Shown here: positions 1 to 7,686 of the stretch, one piece after another
How positions within the stretch are numbered: the stretch's first letter is position 1
How the letters are laid out: every line of letters begins with the position of its first letter
Source: JBLMZI01 sp050258755
Lineage (GTDB): Bacteria; Bacillota; Syntrophomonadia; Syntrophomonadales; DTU052
Assembly: GCA_050258755.1 (NCBI GenBank)
Contig: JBLMZI010000009.1
Location: forward strand, 1 to 64,000
Direction: 5' to 3'
DNA: 64,000 nt
The notes under the pieces: generated by a model
The model's database searches: none
What the model saw: the letters and a program-made list of their open reading frames with translations, nothing else
Told to the model about the DNA's origin: nothing
Position numbers and translations under genes: made by a program

Positions 1-45
1 CAGGATCGCGATGATCTGTTCTTCGGAGAATCGAGTGTTCTTCAT
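1..45 (-). CDS. IS3-family transposase OrfA, N-terminal fragment
   Basis: The first 15 codons from the ATG at 45-43 give MKNTRFSEEQIIAIL, the characteristic start of IS3-family OrfA proteins (helix-turn-helix DNA-binding subunit, usually about 90-100 aa). A ribosome binding site (GGAGGG) lies 7-8 bases upstream. The gene runs off the window edge, so whether it is intact cannot be seen. Confidence 0.65.
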   Translation of the reverse strand, partial: MKNTRFSEEQIIAIL

Positions 46-120
46 GCCCAAGCCCTCCTGCAAGTTGATTTTACTTCAAAACTAACTCAGGAGGCTGTGT
101 AGTTTTTGGGGATCAGGTCA
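1..120 (-). mobile_element. IS3-family insertion sequence, left end (cut by window)
   Basis: The stretch reads, on the minus strand, as the end of an IS3-family element: a terminal sequence starting TGACCTGATCCCC at position 120, a short leader, a ribosome binding site (CAGGAGGG) and the first codons of an OrfA transposase. TG.CCTG-type ends are typical of IS3 elements. The rest of the element, its second inverted repeat and any target duplication lie outside the window, so neither subgroup nor activity can be judged. Family assignment is from motif recognition only. Confidence 0.65.
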
Positions 121-197
121 CAAACAATCAAACTCGCCAAGAAATGAGAAAGAGACTCCCCGGTCAATGGAAAGTCTCAAGCGGCCAAGAAATAAAA

Positions 198-274
198 TGG
201 TCGGGATGACAGGATTCGAACCTGCGGCCTTCTGCTCCCGAAGCAGACGCGCTACCAAGCTGCGCTACATCCCG
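198..274 (-). tRNA. tRNA-Pro (anticodon CGG)
   Basis: The minus strand folds into a complete cloverleaf. The acceptor stem CGGGATG/CATCCCG pairs 268-274 with 202-208. The anticodon stem TCTGC/GCAGA encloses loop TTCGGGA, giving anticodon CGG at 240-238. The T-loop is TTCGAAT, the discriminator base is A, and the CCA end is encoded (200-198). CGG reads the proline codon CCG. The gene lies between the IS3 end and the chemoreceptor-like gene; tRNA genes are common insertion neighbourhoods, but no attachment duplication is visible. Confidence 0.96.
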
Positions 275-423
275 ACGCAAAATACATTTTAACACCGTGC
301 GCCCGGGGAAGCAAGCAAAAGATCAAGGAAAAATGAGTCATCTTCCAATTCCGGTGGGGCCAAACTTCCGAATTTCCTGGCGCCGGGCCAGGCTTGGACG
401 GGTTCAATTTGGCATTTTTCTGC

Positions 424-1542
424 TCAGTTGATCAGGGGCGATTTTCCGGCGGGCAGGCGGTGCGTGACCGCCGGCGGCTCCTCGGGCCGGGTAATGGTTT
501 CATCGACCCCAGGGCTGGCCTCCTCAACAACGCTCACCGTTTCCCCGGTCTGATCCACCAGATCCTGGATCAGTTCACTGCCTCGGGCCGCCGCCTGGTC
601 CACCTGCTGAATCGAGGCGGCCACGGCGTCAGTGCTGTTGCAGAGCCGGTCCAGAATGCCGGTGATGCTGCGGGTCGACCGCTGTACGCTGTCGCCCAAA
701 TTACGGATTTCATCAGCCACCTCGGCGAACTGCCGGCCATATTCCCCGGCCTGGGCGGCTTCCATGGCAGCCCGGACCGAAAGATGGTTGGCTTCGTCTG
801 CGATTGATTTGATCAATGCGAGAACCTCGTTTATCCGGTCGGAGGAGTCCTTCACTTCTTCCACGCCGGTAACCGCTTCCCGGGCAATGCGGCTCATTTC
901 CTGCAGGGTCCGGTCAATAATCCGAATGCGTTCAATGGCTGCGTTGACACGCAGGTTGGCTTTCGCGATTTCAGGGTCCTGGGGCGGTTCGGTCAGCTTC
1001 GCGGCATCGCTCCCGATCGCGCCGATCGCGGTGATCGCCTGCCGGATCGCCTCTTCGAACCGGTTCTCCAGGTCGCGGTTCGCGGTGATGTGGGCCTGGC
1101 TTTGGATTTCTTCGTTGAGAAAGCTTGCGGATAGGTTACGGATCGATAAGGCTGTCTCCAAATACCGGGCTTCCATGACTTCAATGCTTTTATCCAGCAG
1201 CGCGGACACGCCGGCGAAGGCGCGCTCGGGAAGTTCGGTGGGCCGGGTTTCCATGACGTTGATGCGTTCCTCAAAACCGGCCAATCGAATCTGCTCCGCG
1301 GACAAACTGAGCCGCTCAAGCGGTTTCAATCCCCGGAAAAGAATGAAATAGGTGACAGTGATCCCTGTCAACCAGAAAAGGGCGAACAAGGCGGCGGCTT
1401 TCCAGAGACTCGCACCGATGGCACCATCGGCCCCGAGCCCAAGGCGGGTGTACTTGATCAGAAGGACGAAGAGAACTGCTTGCAAGAAAAACAGCATAAA
1501 ACCCGTGCGCAGGATGATCCGGCGGCGAAAGGTCTTAAACAA
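424..1542 (-). CDS. Degenerate methyl-accepting chemotaxis-like protein
   Basis: A 372-aa paralog of the neighbouring receptor (1677-3293). Both begin MFKT..R..I, followed by two membrane segments (about residues 12-32 and 45-68) and a HAMP-like stretch. The cytoplasmic signalling tip (about 247-287) is eroded: canonical NLLALNAAIEAARAGE has become NHLSVRAAMEAAQAGE, and FAVVADEIRHLAEN has become FAEVADEIRNLGDS. The C-terminal CZB domain of the paralog is absent and the protein ends in a Pro/Glu-rich tail. The TTG start at 1542 has a strong ribosome binding site (GGGGGAGG). It is probably a tandem duplicate that lost CheA/CheW coupling. It could be a decoy or dimer partner of the intact receptor, or decaying. 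The reading frame is uninterrupted. Confidence 0.8.
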   Translation of the reverse strand: MFKTFRRRIILRTGFMLFFLQAVLFVLLIKYTRLGLGADGAIGASLWKAAALFALFWLTGITVTYFILFRGLKPLERLSLSAEQIRLAGFEERINVMETRPTELPERAFAGVSALLDKSIEVMEARYLETALSIRNLSASFLNEEIQSQAHITANRDLENRFEEAIRQAITAIGAIGSDAAKLTEPPQDPEIAKANLRVNAAIERIRIIDRTLQEMSRIAREAVTGVEEVKDSSDRINEVLALIKSIADEANHLSVRAAMEAAQAGEYGRQFAEVADEIRNLGDSVQRSTRSITGILDRLCNSTDAVAASIQQVDQAAARGSELIQDLVDQTGETVSVVEEASPGVDETITRPEEPPAVTHRLPAGKSPLIN

Positions 1543-1612
1543 GGCGTTTCCTCCCCCTGCTTATTTTGAGCATATTTAACTTTTGCCTCATTATAACACT
1601 AAAAAGTAAATA

Positions 1613-1636
1613 GGGAAGCCAAATTTTCGGCTTCCC
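1613..1636 (-). terminator. Intrinsic terminator after chemoreceptor gene
   Basis: GGGAAGCC and GGCTTCCC pair as an 8-bp stem. On the minus strand the stem is followed by TATTTACTTTTT. It ends transcription of the chemoreceptor (1677-3293) before its degenerate paralog, which suggests the two are transcribed separately. Confidence 0.7.
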
Positions 1637-1676
1637 TTCGCATCCTTTGGATAAAACAATCGGACCCGAGCTGATT

Positions 1677-3293
1677 TTAAAACATGATTATACCGCTCGC
1701 GAAACGTTTTTCCATGACGTCATAGAATGCTTCAAACAACCGGCTCATTTCCTGGTAAGCCCGTTCGACATCCGCCATGGCCGCTTCCGACTCGGCGACC
1801 TTTCCCTGCTGGTGTAATTCAAGCACCCGGTGCCCACCCTGATGCAGCCGGCGGTGCGGCTCCTCAAATTCGCGGTAAACCTTGAGGACGAGCGGATCAT
1901 TCGGTTCATAGGCATAATAGAATTGTCCGAAATTGCATCGGGTCGGGTCAACCTGCACCTGATTGCGGTTTCTAAGATTGGCCACCCACTTTTCATGCTC
2001 GGCGCGCCGCTGGGCCATGTTCGCCCGCAGTTCATAGTAACTCCAGTGCTGGGCGGCCTGGTTGGTCTCCGCCATTGCGGTTTTGGTTTTCTGGACAAAG
2101 ACGGTCAGATCGTCGATCCGCTGCCGGACTTCACCCAGCGCTTCCAGGGTAGAAAACCCAGTATGCTCGATTTCCAGCATAGAGGCCGAAATCTGCTGGC
2201 TGGCCGCGGTCTGTTCCTGGGTACCGGCGGCAACGGTTTGAATCTCCGAGTTGATTGAGGTCATCGACCGCGTGATTTCCTGAATGCCGGTGAGCATTTC
2301 CTCAATCAGCGCCCCGCTGCGCGTGATCGCCTGATCAATGTTGTTGATCGCGCTCACGACCGTATCCGTACTATCGGTAATCTCCCTGACCAGCCCACTG
2401 ATACTGCGGGTCGAGTCTTTGGTGTTTTCCGCCAGATGCCGGATTTCGTCAGCAACAACGGCGAATCCGCGGCCGTGCTCACCCGCCCGGGCTGCCTCGA
2501 TCGCGGCGTTCAAGGCCAACAGATTGGTTTCGTCGGCGATGGACACGATCAAATTCAGGATTTCCCCGATCTTGTCTGAGGAGTGTTTCATGGCATCCAC
2601 GGTCCCTACCGCCTCACTGGCGGCCTGGGTCATCTCGTGAATGTTCTGGTCGATCGTCTTAATTTTCTGGTTGGCTTCCAGCGCCCGCTCGTTGGTCGCG
2701 CTGCTGTTGCCGGCGGCGTCTGATGCCGATCGCGCAATATCCTCGGCCCCTTTGGCGATTTCGTTGATTGCCGTGGTCGCCTGCCGTGTGTTTTCAATCA
2801 CCCGCTCAAATCGCTGCGCGAATTCACCGTTGGCCCGGACCAACTCCTCCAGGGCCTGTTCGGCGGTCAAGAGATCGGTGGACAGCTGATTGATCGATTT
2901 TGCGGTTTCCATCGACCGCTCCTGCATCGAATCGATACTTTTGTCCAGCACGCCGACGAGACCGTCCAAGGCCTGTTCCGCCTGTCCGATTTCTTTCATG
3001 CGCGCCGGTTTGATCCGCTCTTTGAACCCTTCCCGTTTGATCCGCTCAATCGCGGCACTGACCTCTTCCAGCGGCTTTAACCCTCTGGAAATGTTCCATG
3101 CAACCGCGGCCACTCCAACAAGCCAGCAAAGAACCGAAAGTCCGGCCGCTTTTACAAGACCCATGCCAAGACTCCCGTCTGCGGAAACCCCAAGTTTGGC
3201 AAATTTGATAAAGACAATAAAAAGAATCGCCTGCATGAGAAACAGGTAAAACCCGGTGAGGAAAACAATTCGCCCGCGAAGCGTTTTAAACAT
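1677..3293 (-). CDS. Methyl-accepting chemotaxis protein with C-terminal CZB domain
   Basis: A 538-aa chemoreceptor. Two N-terminal membrane segments (about 10-32 and 45-66) lie close together with almost no periplasmic domain, so it probably senses inside the cell or membrane. They are followed by a HAMP-like stretch and a long coiled-coil signalling domain with an intact tip (about 247-290, SIADETNLLALNAAIEAARA) that would contact CheA/CheW. The last ~110 residues look like a CZB zinc-binding domain, with candidate ligands His433, Cys453, His484 and His488. CZB domains bind zinc and in other bacteria respond to zinc or hypochlorite. The ATG at 3293 was chosen over an upstream TTG because GGGGGGAG lies just before it. 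No CheA/CheW genes are in the window. Confidence 0.92.
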   Translation of the reverse strand: MFKTLRGRIVFLTGFYLFLMQAILFIVFIKFAKLGVSADGSLGMGLVKAAGLSVLCWLVGVAAVAWNISRGLKPLEEVSAAIERIKREGFKERIKPARMKEIGQAEQALDGLVGVLDKSIDSMQERSMETAKSINQLSTDLLTAEQALEELVRANGEFAQRFERVIENTRQATTAINEIAKGAEDIARSASDAAGNSSATNERALEANQKIKTIDQNIHEMTQAASEAVGTVDAMKHSSDKIGEILNLIVSIADETNLLALNAAIEAARAGEHGRGFAVVADEIRHLAENTKDSTRSISGLVREITDSTDTVVSAINNIDQAITRSGALIEEMLTGIQEITRSMTSINSEIQTVAAGTQEQTAASQQISASMLEIEHTGFSTLEALGEVRQRIDDLTVFVQKTKTAMAETNQAAQHWSYYELRANMAQRRAEHEKWVANLRNRNQVQVDPTRCNFGQFYYAYEPNDPLVLKVYREFEEPHRRLHQGGHRVLELHQQGKVAESEAAMADVERAYQEMSRLFEAFYDVMEKRFASGIIMF

Positions 3294-3396
3294 AAATCTC
3301 CCCCCCAAATGCGGCTAAAGTAAACAGCGTATGATGTTTCATTATAACACTGCCGCGGAGCCGGGTGGTGAAAACGCACACCCTTGTCATGTTGGT

Positions 3397-3430
3397 GCGC
3401 GGGGCGCCCTACGGACGGAACGCCCCGCGC
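3397..3430. other. GC-rich hairpin after Rieske oxidoreductase gene
   Basis: GCGCGGGGCG (3397-3406) and CGCCCCGCGC (3421-3430) form a perfect 10-bp stem with a 14-base loop, just past the stop codon of the minus-strand oxidoreductase. It has no U-tract, so it may be a factor-dependent terminator or an mRNA 3'-end stabiliser. Confidence 0.5.
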
Positions 3431-3455
3431 GGTGAAGACTTTGTTGGATGAGCGT

Positions 3456-5054
3456 TCATTGCAGGACATTGGGTTCGACCTGGTTCGGACCCTGGCCGGG
3501 ATGGTGCAGCGGGCTCAAGGCAGGGCCTTCCACGATATCCCCTTCGTAGGTGAAGCGCGAGCCGTGACACGGGCAGTCCCAGCTTCGTTCCGAATCGTTC
3601 CACTCCAGTTCGCAGCCCATGTGGGCACAGGTCACGTCCACGACATGCAGCTTGCCCTTTTCGTCCCGGAAGGCGCCGCATTTGTCCCCTTCTACCCGGA
3701 TGATCCGAGCTTCCCCGATTGGCACATCGGCGCGGTCGAGCGCCGGCCTGAGTTTGCCGCTGATCAGCTGTTTTGCCACGTTCGCATTCTGGGTGACGAA
3801 ATTGAACGCCGATGCCACGGGTGTAAAGCGGCCCGGATCGAAAACTTGGCCCCATGGGCTGTGCCCGGTCAGGATCTGGTCGGTGAGAATCCGGGCGGCG
3901 GCGGTACCGTTGGCGATGCCCCATTTTTTAAACCCGGTTGCCACATGGATGTTTGGGTGATCACCGGTCAAACGCCCAATATACGGAACGCCGTCCAGGG
4001 TTTCATAGTCCTGGGTCGACCAGCGGTAAAGAATGTCCCTCACTTTGAAATTGGCGTGGGCATAGTCGATCAGGTTCTGGTAATGCTGGTTCGTGTCCGC
4101 TGTTTGGCCGGTTTTGTGGCCTTCCCCGGCCACGATAACCAGCTGCTTGTTCCCGAACGGCTGCAGCCGCAGCGAACGGGACGGGAGTTCGGCCGTAATG
4201 TACATTCCGTCCGGGAAGTCTCCGTCGATGGTGATGCCCAGCGAATAGGACCGGTTGGCGTACATCCGGGCAAAGTACAGGCCTCCGCCGTCGAAAAACG
4301 GAAAATGCGAAGCCACAATGACCTTCCCCGCCTTGACCGTGCGCCCGTTTTCCGCAATCACCAAACAGTGGCCGGCATCGTCGTCTTCAATGTTTACAGC
4401 CCGGGTATGCTCGTAAATCCGGCAGGTATCGGGGAATGTTTTCACCAGGGATTTCAGGTACTTCAACGGGTGAAACCGCGCCTGCCCTTCAAATTTCAGG
4501 GCCGCTTTGACGGGAAACGGCAGATCCAGCCGGTCTTCAATCGTGGCCTGGATACCGAGTTCGCCGGCCGCTCTGGCTTCCTCCTCAATCTGCCGGACAT
4601 ACTTTTCCTGCTGGGTGTAAACATAGGCCGGCGACCAGGCAAAGTCGCAGTCAATGTCGTGTTCTTTCACCAGTGAAGCGATGAACCGGATCGCGTGTTC
4701 ATTGGCGTCCGCGTATTGTTTGGCTTGCTCGCGCCCGACCTGATTGATCAATTTGGCATAGAAAAGGTCATGCTGGGACGTAATCTTGGCGGTGCTGTGG
4801 CCGGTGGTTCCCTGTACAATCCGGTCAGCTTCGAGGACGGCAACATTGACACCTTCCTTAGACAGTAGGTATGCCGCGGTAAGACCGATTAACCCGCCCC
4901 CAACGATGGCGACATCGGTCGTGATATTGTCCTGAAGCGCCGGGTAATTGGTCTCGTCCGTGGACAAAATCCAATACGATCCCGAAACGTTTTTCATTTC
5001 CGCTGCTCTGGCAGCCATAAGCCATTCCACTCCGATCATTTCGGTTTCCTTCAT
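3456..5054 (-). CDS. FAD-dependent oxidoreductase with C-terminal Rieske [2Fe-2S] domain (YhfW-like)
   Basis: A 532-aa two-domain redox protein. The N-terminal DAO-type FAD domain starts with the dinucleotide-binding motif VAIVGGGLIGLTAA (about residue 47), followed by GTTGHSTAKITSQHD. The C-terminal ~90 residues carry both Rieske cluster motifs, CAHMGC and CPCHGS, which supply two Cys and two His ligands. This architecture matches Bacillus YhfW and related cytoplasmic proteins; the substrate is unknown. The start is uncertain: ATG at 5054 gives the full length, while internal ATGs at MAARAAEMKN or MKNVSGSYW are also possible and none has a clear ribosome binding site. The gene stands alone. 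Confidence 0.88.
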   Translation of the reverse strand: MKETEMIGVEWLMAARAAEMKNVSGSYWILSTDETNYPALQDNITTDVAIVGGGLIGLTAAYLLSKEGVNVAVLEADRIVQGTTGHSTAKITSQHDLFYAKLINQVGREQAKQYADANEHAIRFIASLVKEHDIDCDFAWSPAYVYTQQEKYVRQIEEEARAAGELGIQATIEDRLDLPFPVKAALKFEGQARFHPLKYLKSLVKTFPDTCRIYEHTRAVNIEDDDAGHCLVIAENGRTVKAGKVIVASHFPFFDGGGLYFARMYANRSYSLGITIDGDFPDGMYITAELPSRSLRLQPFGNKQLVIVAGEGHKTGQTADTNQHYQNLIDYAHANFKVRDILYRWSTQDYETLDGVPYIGRLTGDHPNIHVATGFKKWGIANGTAAARILTDQILTGHSPWGQVFDPGRFTPVASAFNFVTQNANVAKQLISGKLRPALDRADVPIGEARIIRVEGDKCGAFRDEKGKLHVVDVTCAHMGCELEWNDSERSWDCPCHGSRFTYEGDIVEGPALSPLHHPGQGPNQVEPNVLQ

Positions 5055-5648
5055 CAGAAACCGCGTTATAGACCTAGTATTGGAAGGATCGCCCGGGCTT
5101 ATGTGCGGACCGTTTCTGGTGAGTGCAAACAGCTAGCATAGCGGAGAAAGCGGGAACACCGGTTGGCTGGCGGGCCTACGCCTCCTCGCCTATAACATCG
5201 CGGTTCGCGTAAGGATTGCGGAACCAACCCGGGACACCAGGCTTCCATGCCTGGTCCCAGGTGCCCGGCATCCTTGCCGGGCAGAACCCGCAATTATTCC
5301 TTACACTTCACCGGATGCTATTACGGCTCGTCGGCAACGGCCAGCCAGCCAACCGGTGTCCCCGCTTTAGAGTGCTCCAGCCGCTCAGCTTCTAGATACC
5401 ACCCCGACATAGACCAATCCACCTGTATTAACGAGTTATCTGGAGTGACGTTTGTTAATCCCGGGTTCAACGGGGCGAGTAGGTCTTTCCCAACCTACTT
5501 CGGGATGATCCTGGCATGCTGGCGTGGGCTCCCGCCGCCCATCAGCCTGTCCCATGCCCCCTCGACAAACCATCACAATTCGGGTTGGTAACTGGCAAAA
5601 TGAAAGCCGCCCGTTGGGGCGGCTGAGGCTGAAGCTTCATTTTTCGGT
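5055..5648. other. Geneless region with strong secondary structure
   Basis: About 590 bp without a convincing gene. It holds a nested inverted-repeat structure (5150-5365) and a further 7-bp hairpin, AGTAGGT/ACCTACT, at 5478-5499. A stretch of about 60 codons on the minus strand ending at 5321 (with the peptide MSGWYLEAERLEHSKAGTP) is open but has no evident start or ribosome binding site. It may be a decayed mobile-element gene. No match to RNase P RNA, tmRNA, 6S RNA, group I introns or group II intron domain V was recognised. Confidence 0.5.
5150..5365. repeat. Long imperfect inverted repeat enclosing three nested hairpins
   Basis: The outer arms 5150-5176 and 5339-5365 match at 25 of 27 positions when one is reverse-complemented. 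Inside, 5209-5221 pairs with 5288-5304 (GTAAGGA and TTGCGG blocks with a 4-base bulge). That stem encloses two hairpins: 5231-5258 (ACCAGGC/GCCTGGT plus GGG/CCC) and 5262-5283 (TGCCCGGCA/TGCCGGGCA, 4-base loop). The nested, cloverleaf-like layout suggests a structured RNA or a folded mobile-element end. Strand and function are unknown. Confidence 0.7.
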
Positions 5649-5930
5649 TTACTGTAAGCCGTCATAGTTCTGGATGTCCGGCTTTTCGGCTTTGTGCTGG
5701 TACTGGATGACCGGAACCTGCGGAGCCCATTCGTAGACCTTGTCGCGAACGTTCTCCTCGCTCACTTCATCCACTTTCATGACCTTATCTTCACTCAACT
5801 GAATGCCGATTTGATAACCGCTGCCGTCAGGCATGGAACTCACCAGCAGCCCTTCGTACTGTTCCTTGTCATAGCCACCGTGGCTCAGAAATTCGCTCTT
5901 GGACATGATCTGCCGGTATTCGCCGCTCAT
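5649..5930 (-). CDS. Hypothetical protein, 93 aa
   Basis: A small acidic protein without a family I recognise. It has no signal peptide or membrane segment. The C-terminal half has a charged stretch (SEDKVMKVDEVSEENVRDK) and ends IQNYDGLQ. The ATG at 5930 is preceded by a good ribosome binding site (GGGAGG, 7 bases away), which supports a real gene. It lies 57 bp downstream of thiamine pyrophosphokinase on the same strand and may share its transcript. Confidence 0.7.
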   Translation of the reverse strand: MSGEYRQIMSKSEFLSHGGYDKEQYEGLLVSSMPDGSGYQIGIQLSEDKVMKVDEVSEENVRDKVYEWAPQVPVIQYQHKAEKPDIQNYDGLQ

Positions 5931-5987
5931 GGCGCCGCCTCCCGTTTCTGGTTAGGGTGCGCCGCCGCTTCCTGGTTTATGCGGTTT

Positions 5988-6626
5988 CTACCCGGTATGG
6001 TAGTGAAAAACGGCGATTTCCCCAGAAGTCAGTTCGATCCGAGCCTGGCTCTCGGCGAATTCATTGCAAACCGCCCATTGAAAGGATGACTTCATCGGGG
6101 TGTCGGCCAGCGGATAGGCAAAGCCAGCCAGTGTGATCCGGGCTTCTTCGGACAAGATGATCAAGGACATGGTTTCTCCCGGAACGCCGGTTAATTCAAG
6201 GATGCCTTCCCGCATCAGGTGAATCGTCAGCCCAGGTCCTTCAAAACAAACCGCTACGTCTGCGCGCAGCAGCTGCAGAGCGCTCATCAGGGTGGACAGG
6301 GTGTGATCCAGCCGCCCCCCCCATCCGCCCCAGACCGTCACTGATTCGGCCCCGGCCTCTAAGGCCATCGCATAGGCAAGCTGGGTATCAGTCTCGTTTT
6401 TCGCCCGAGGATAACCGGCAAAGGTTACCCCTTCGGCCTGATAATGGTCCGCGACCTTCGGATCGATCGAATCCATGTCGCCGAGAATCTGATCCGGCTT
6501 GATCCCAATATGCGCTGCCGCATTGGCGCCGCCGTCGGCGCACAGAATCAGGCCAAAGCCGGCTTCCCGGCCCCGGTACCAGTTCCAATCCCCGTATTCC
6601 CCATTTACCATGACCAGGATGTCCAT
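5988..6626 (-). CDS. thiN: Thiamine pyrophosphokinase
   Basis: This 212-aa enzyme would transfer pyrophosphate from ATP to thiamine, giving thiamine diphosphate, the last step of cofactor salvage in the cytoplasm. Signature motifs of the family are present in order: CADGGAN (about 28-34), LGDMDS (48-53, metal and ATP binding), NETDTQLA (about 77-84) and GGWGGRLDH (thiamine site). Length is usual for the bacterial family. No other thiamine genes are nearby, and no TPP riboswitch was seen upstream. Confidence 0.95.
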   Translation of the reverse strand: MDILVMVNGEYGDWNWYRGREAGFGLILCADGGANAAAHIGIKPDQILGDMDSIDPKVADHYQAEGVTFAGYPRAKNETDTQLAYAMALEAGAESVTVWGGWGGRLDHTLSTLMSALQLLRADVAVCFEGPGLTIHLMREGILELTGVPGETMSLIILSEEARITLAGFAYPLADTPMKSSFQWAVCNEFAESQARIELTSGEIAVFHYHTG

Positions 6627-6724
6627 TTCATCCTCCTGCCGGTCGAATCTTGTCAGTTTTTCTTACGATTGGCAGCGGTTTGGCAGCGGTTTTGTTAATT
6701 TTTGATGATGCCCTGGATCATTTA

Positions 6725-6754
6725 TAGACAAACATTTTCTGACCATTATATAAT
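6725..6754 (+). promoter_or_regulatory. Predicted vegetative promoter of the ferredoxin gene
   Basis: TAGACA (6725-6730) is one mismatch from the -35 consensus. It is followed after 18 bases by a perfect -10 box, TATAAT (6749-6754). It lies about 48 bp before the ferredoxin ATG in an A+T-rich gap. Prediction by consensus only. Confidence 0.6.
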
Positions 6755-6801
6755 TGCATAGACTCATCTAGATTATAGACCAAACGGGGAGGGAATTGTT
6801 C

Positions 6802-6975
6802 ATGGCACACTTCATTACCGACGAGTGCATTAGCTGCGGCCTTTGCGCAGATGAGTGCCCGGTGGAAGCCATCTCGGAAGGCGCGGACAAATATGAGATC
6901 GACGCCGAGAAGTGCACTGACTGCGGCGCTTGCGTGGATGTATGCCCGACGGAAGCCACCAAAGCCGGCGAATAG
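6802..6975 (+). CDS. 2[4Fe-4S] ferredoxin
   Basis: A 57-aa clostridial-type ferredoxin, a soluble low-potential electron carrier. Two cluster motifs are present, CISCGLCADECP and CTDCGACVDVCP, each supplying three Cys plus the remote Cys-Pro that completes the other cluster. The ribosome binding site GGGGAGGG precedes the ATG, with a promoter upstream and a strong terminator downstream, so it forms its own short transcript. It is a plausible electron partner for the Ech hydrogenase at 13.3-18.9 kb, although not adjacent to it. Confidence 0.96.
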   Translation: MAHFITDECISCGLCADECPVEAISEGADKYEIDAEKCTDCGACVDVCPTEATKAGE

Positions 6976-7002
6976 TTCGCCAAAAAGAATTTATTGATTC
7001 AC

Positions 7003-7029
7003 AAAACCCCGCCGTTGCAGCGGGGTTTT
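7003..7029 (+). terminator. Intrinsic terminator of the ferredoxin gene
   Basis: AAAACCCCGC and GCGGGGTTTT form a 10-bp stem with a 7-base loop ending in a T-run. The structure is nearly symmetric, so it could also serve the convergent trmL gene, which ends at 7052. Confidence 0.9.
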
Positions 7030-7051
7030 GACATTTCTTGCGCTTAATCAC

Positions 7052-7510
7052 TCACTGGATGTCCGGAAAACCCTGCTGCCGAAGGGCTTCGAAAAGAATG
7101 ACGGCGACTGAATTCGACAGGTTCAGGGAGCGGCCGATCGGCAGCATTGGAATTCGAAGGCCCTTCCCCGGAAACCGATCCAGGATTGATTGCGGCAGTC
7201 CCTTCGTCTCACACCCGAAGACCAGGAAATCGTCGGGCCCGTATTCAATCTGGTCATAGCTTTGCGTGGCTTTCGTGGTCGCCAGCCGAAAGCAGCCGTC
7301 CGGATAGGCGGCCAACAGGTCGTCAAAGCTGTCCCAACGAACCAGTTTGACATGTTCCCAATAATCCAGCCCGGCCCGCTTGAGAAACCGGTCTTCCAGC
7401 GAAAAACCAAGCTGCCCGACCAGATGCAGCGTACTTTTCGTCAAGGCGCAGGTACGCGATATGTTGCCGGTGTTCTGGGGAATTTCTGGTTCGATCAGGA
7501 CGATATGCAT
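7052..7510 (-). CDS. trmL: tRNA (cytidine/uridine-34 2'-O)-methyltransferase TrmL
   Basis: A 152-aa SPOUT-class methyltransferase that would methylate the ribose at the wobble position of certain leucine tRNAs using S-adenosylmethionine. Family marks: N-terminal MHIVLIEPEIPQNTGNISRTC, central VFGCETKGLP, and the C-terminal knot segment IPMLPIGRSLNLSNSVAVILFEALRQ. Length and order match TrmL/YibK proteins. It is convergent with the ferredoxin gene and divergent from the SpoIID-like gene. Confidence 0.95.
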   Translation of the reverse strand: MHIVLIEPEIPQNTGNISRTCALTKSTLHLVGQLGFSLEDRFLKRAGLDYWEHVKLVRWDSFDDLLAAYPDGCFRLATTKATQSYDQIEYGPDDFLVFGCETKGLPQSILDRFPGKGLRIPMLPIGRSLNLSNSVAVILFEALRQQGFPDIQ

Positions 7511-7686
7511 GGCCGGTTCAACCTCCCGGTATTTGGTTTGCCACCCTTTGTTTCACTTTTCCCATTATAGCAAGCTTCCCGCTGTCAGGCACTTCTTACC
7601 GCCCGATTATCGCGGGACACTCTTTTTCGCATAGCCATTCCTCCCACGGGAAACCGTATAAAAAAAGAAACGGAGGAATGGTCACG

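Noticed and set aside
3384..4676. 430-codon open frame on the plus strand
   Set aside because: It lies entirely antisense to the Rieske-FAD oxidoreductase gene, whose domains are clear; its peptide shows no family motif. It is a by-product of G+C-rich codon use.
5150..5365. Group II intron or IS110-type guide RNA
   Set aside because: No domain V-like sequence and no linked reverse transcriptase or transposase was found, so no class is assigned; it is reported only as an unexplained structure.
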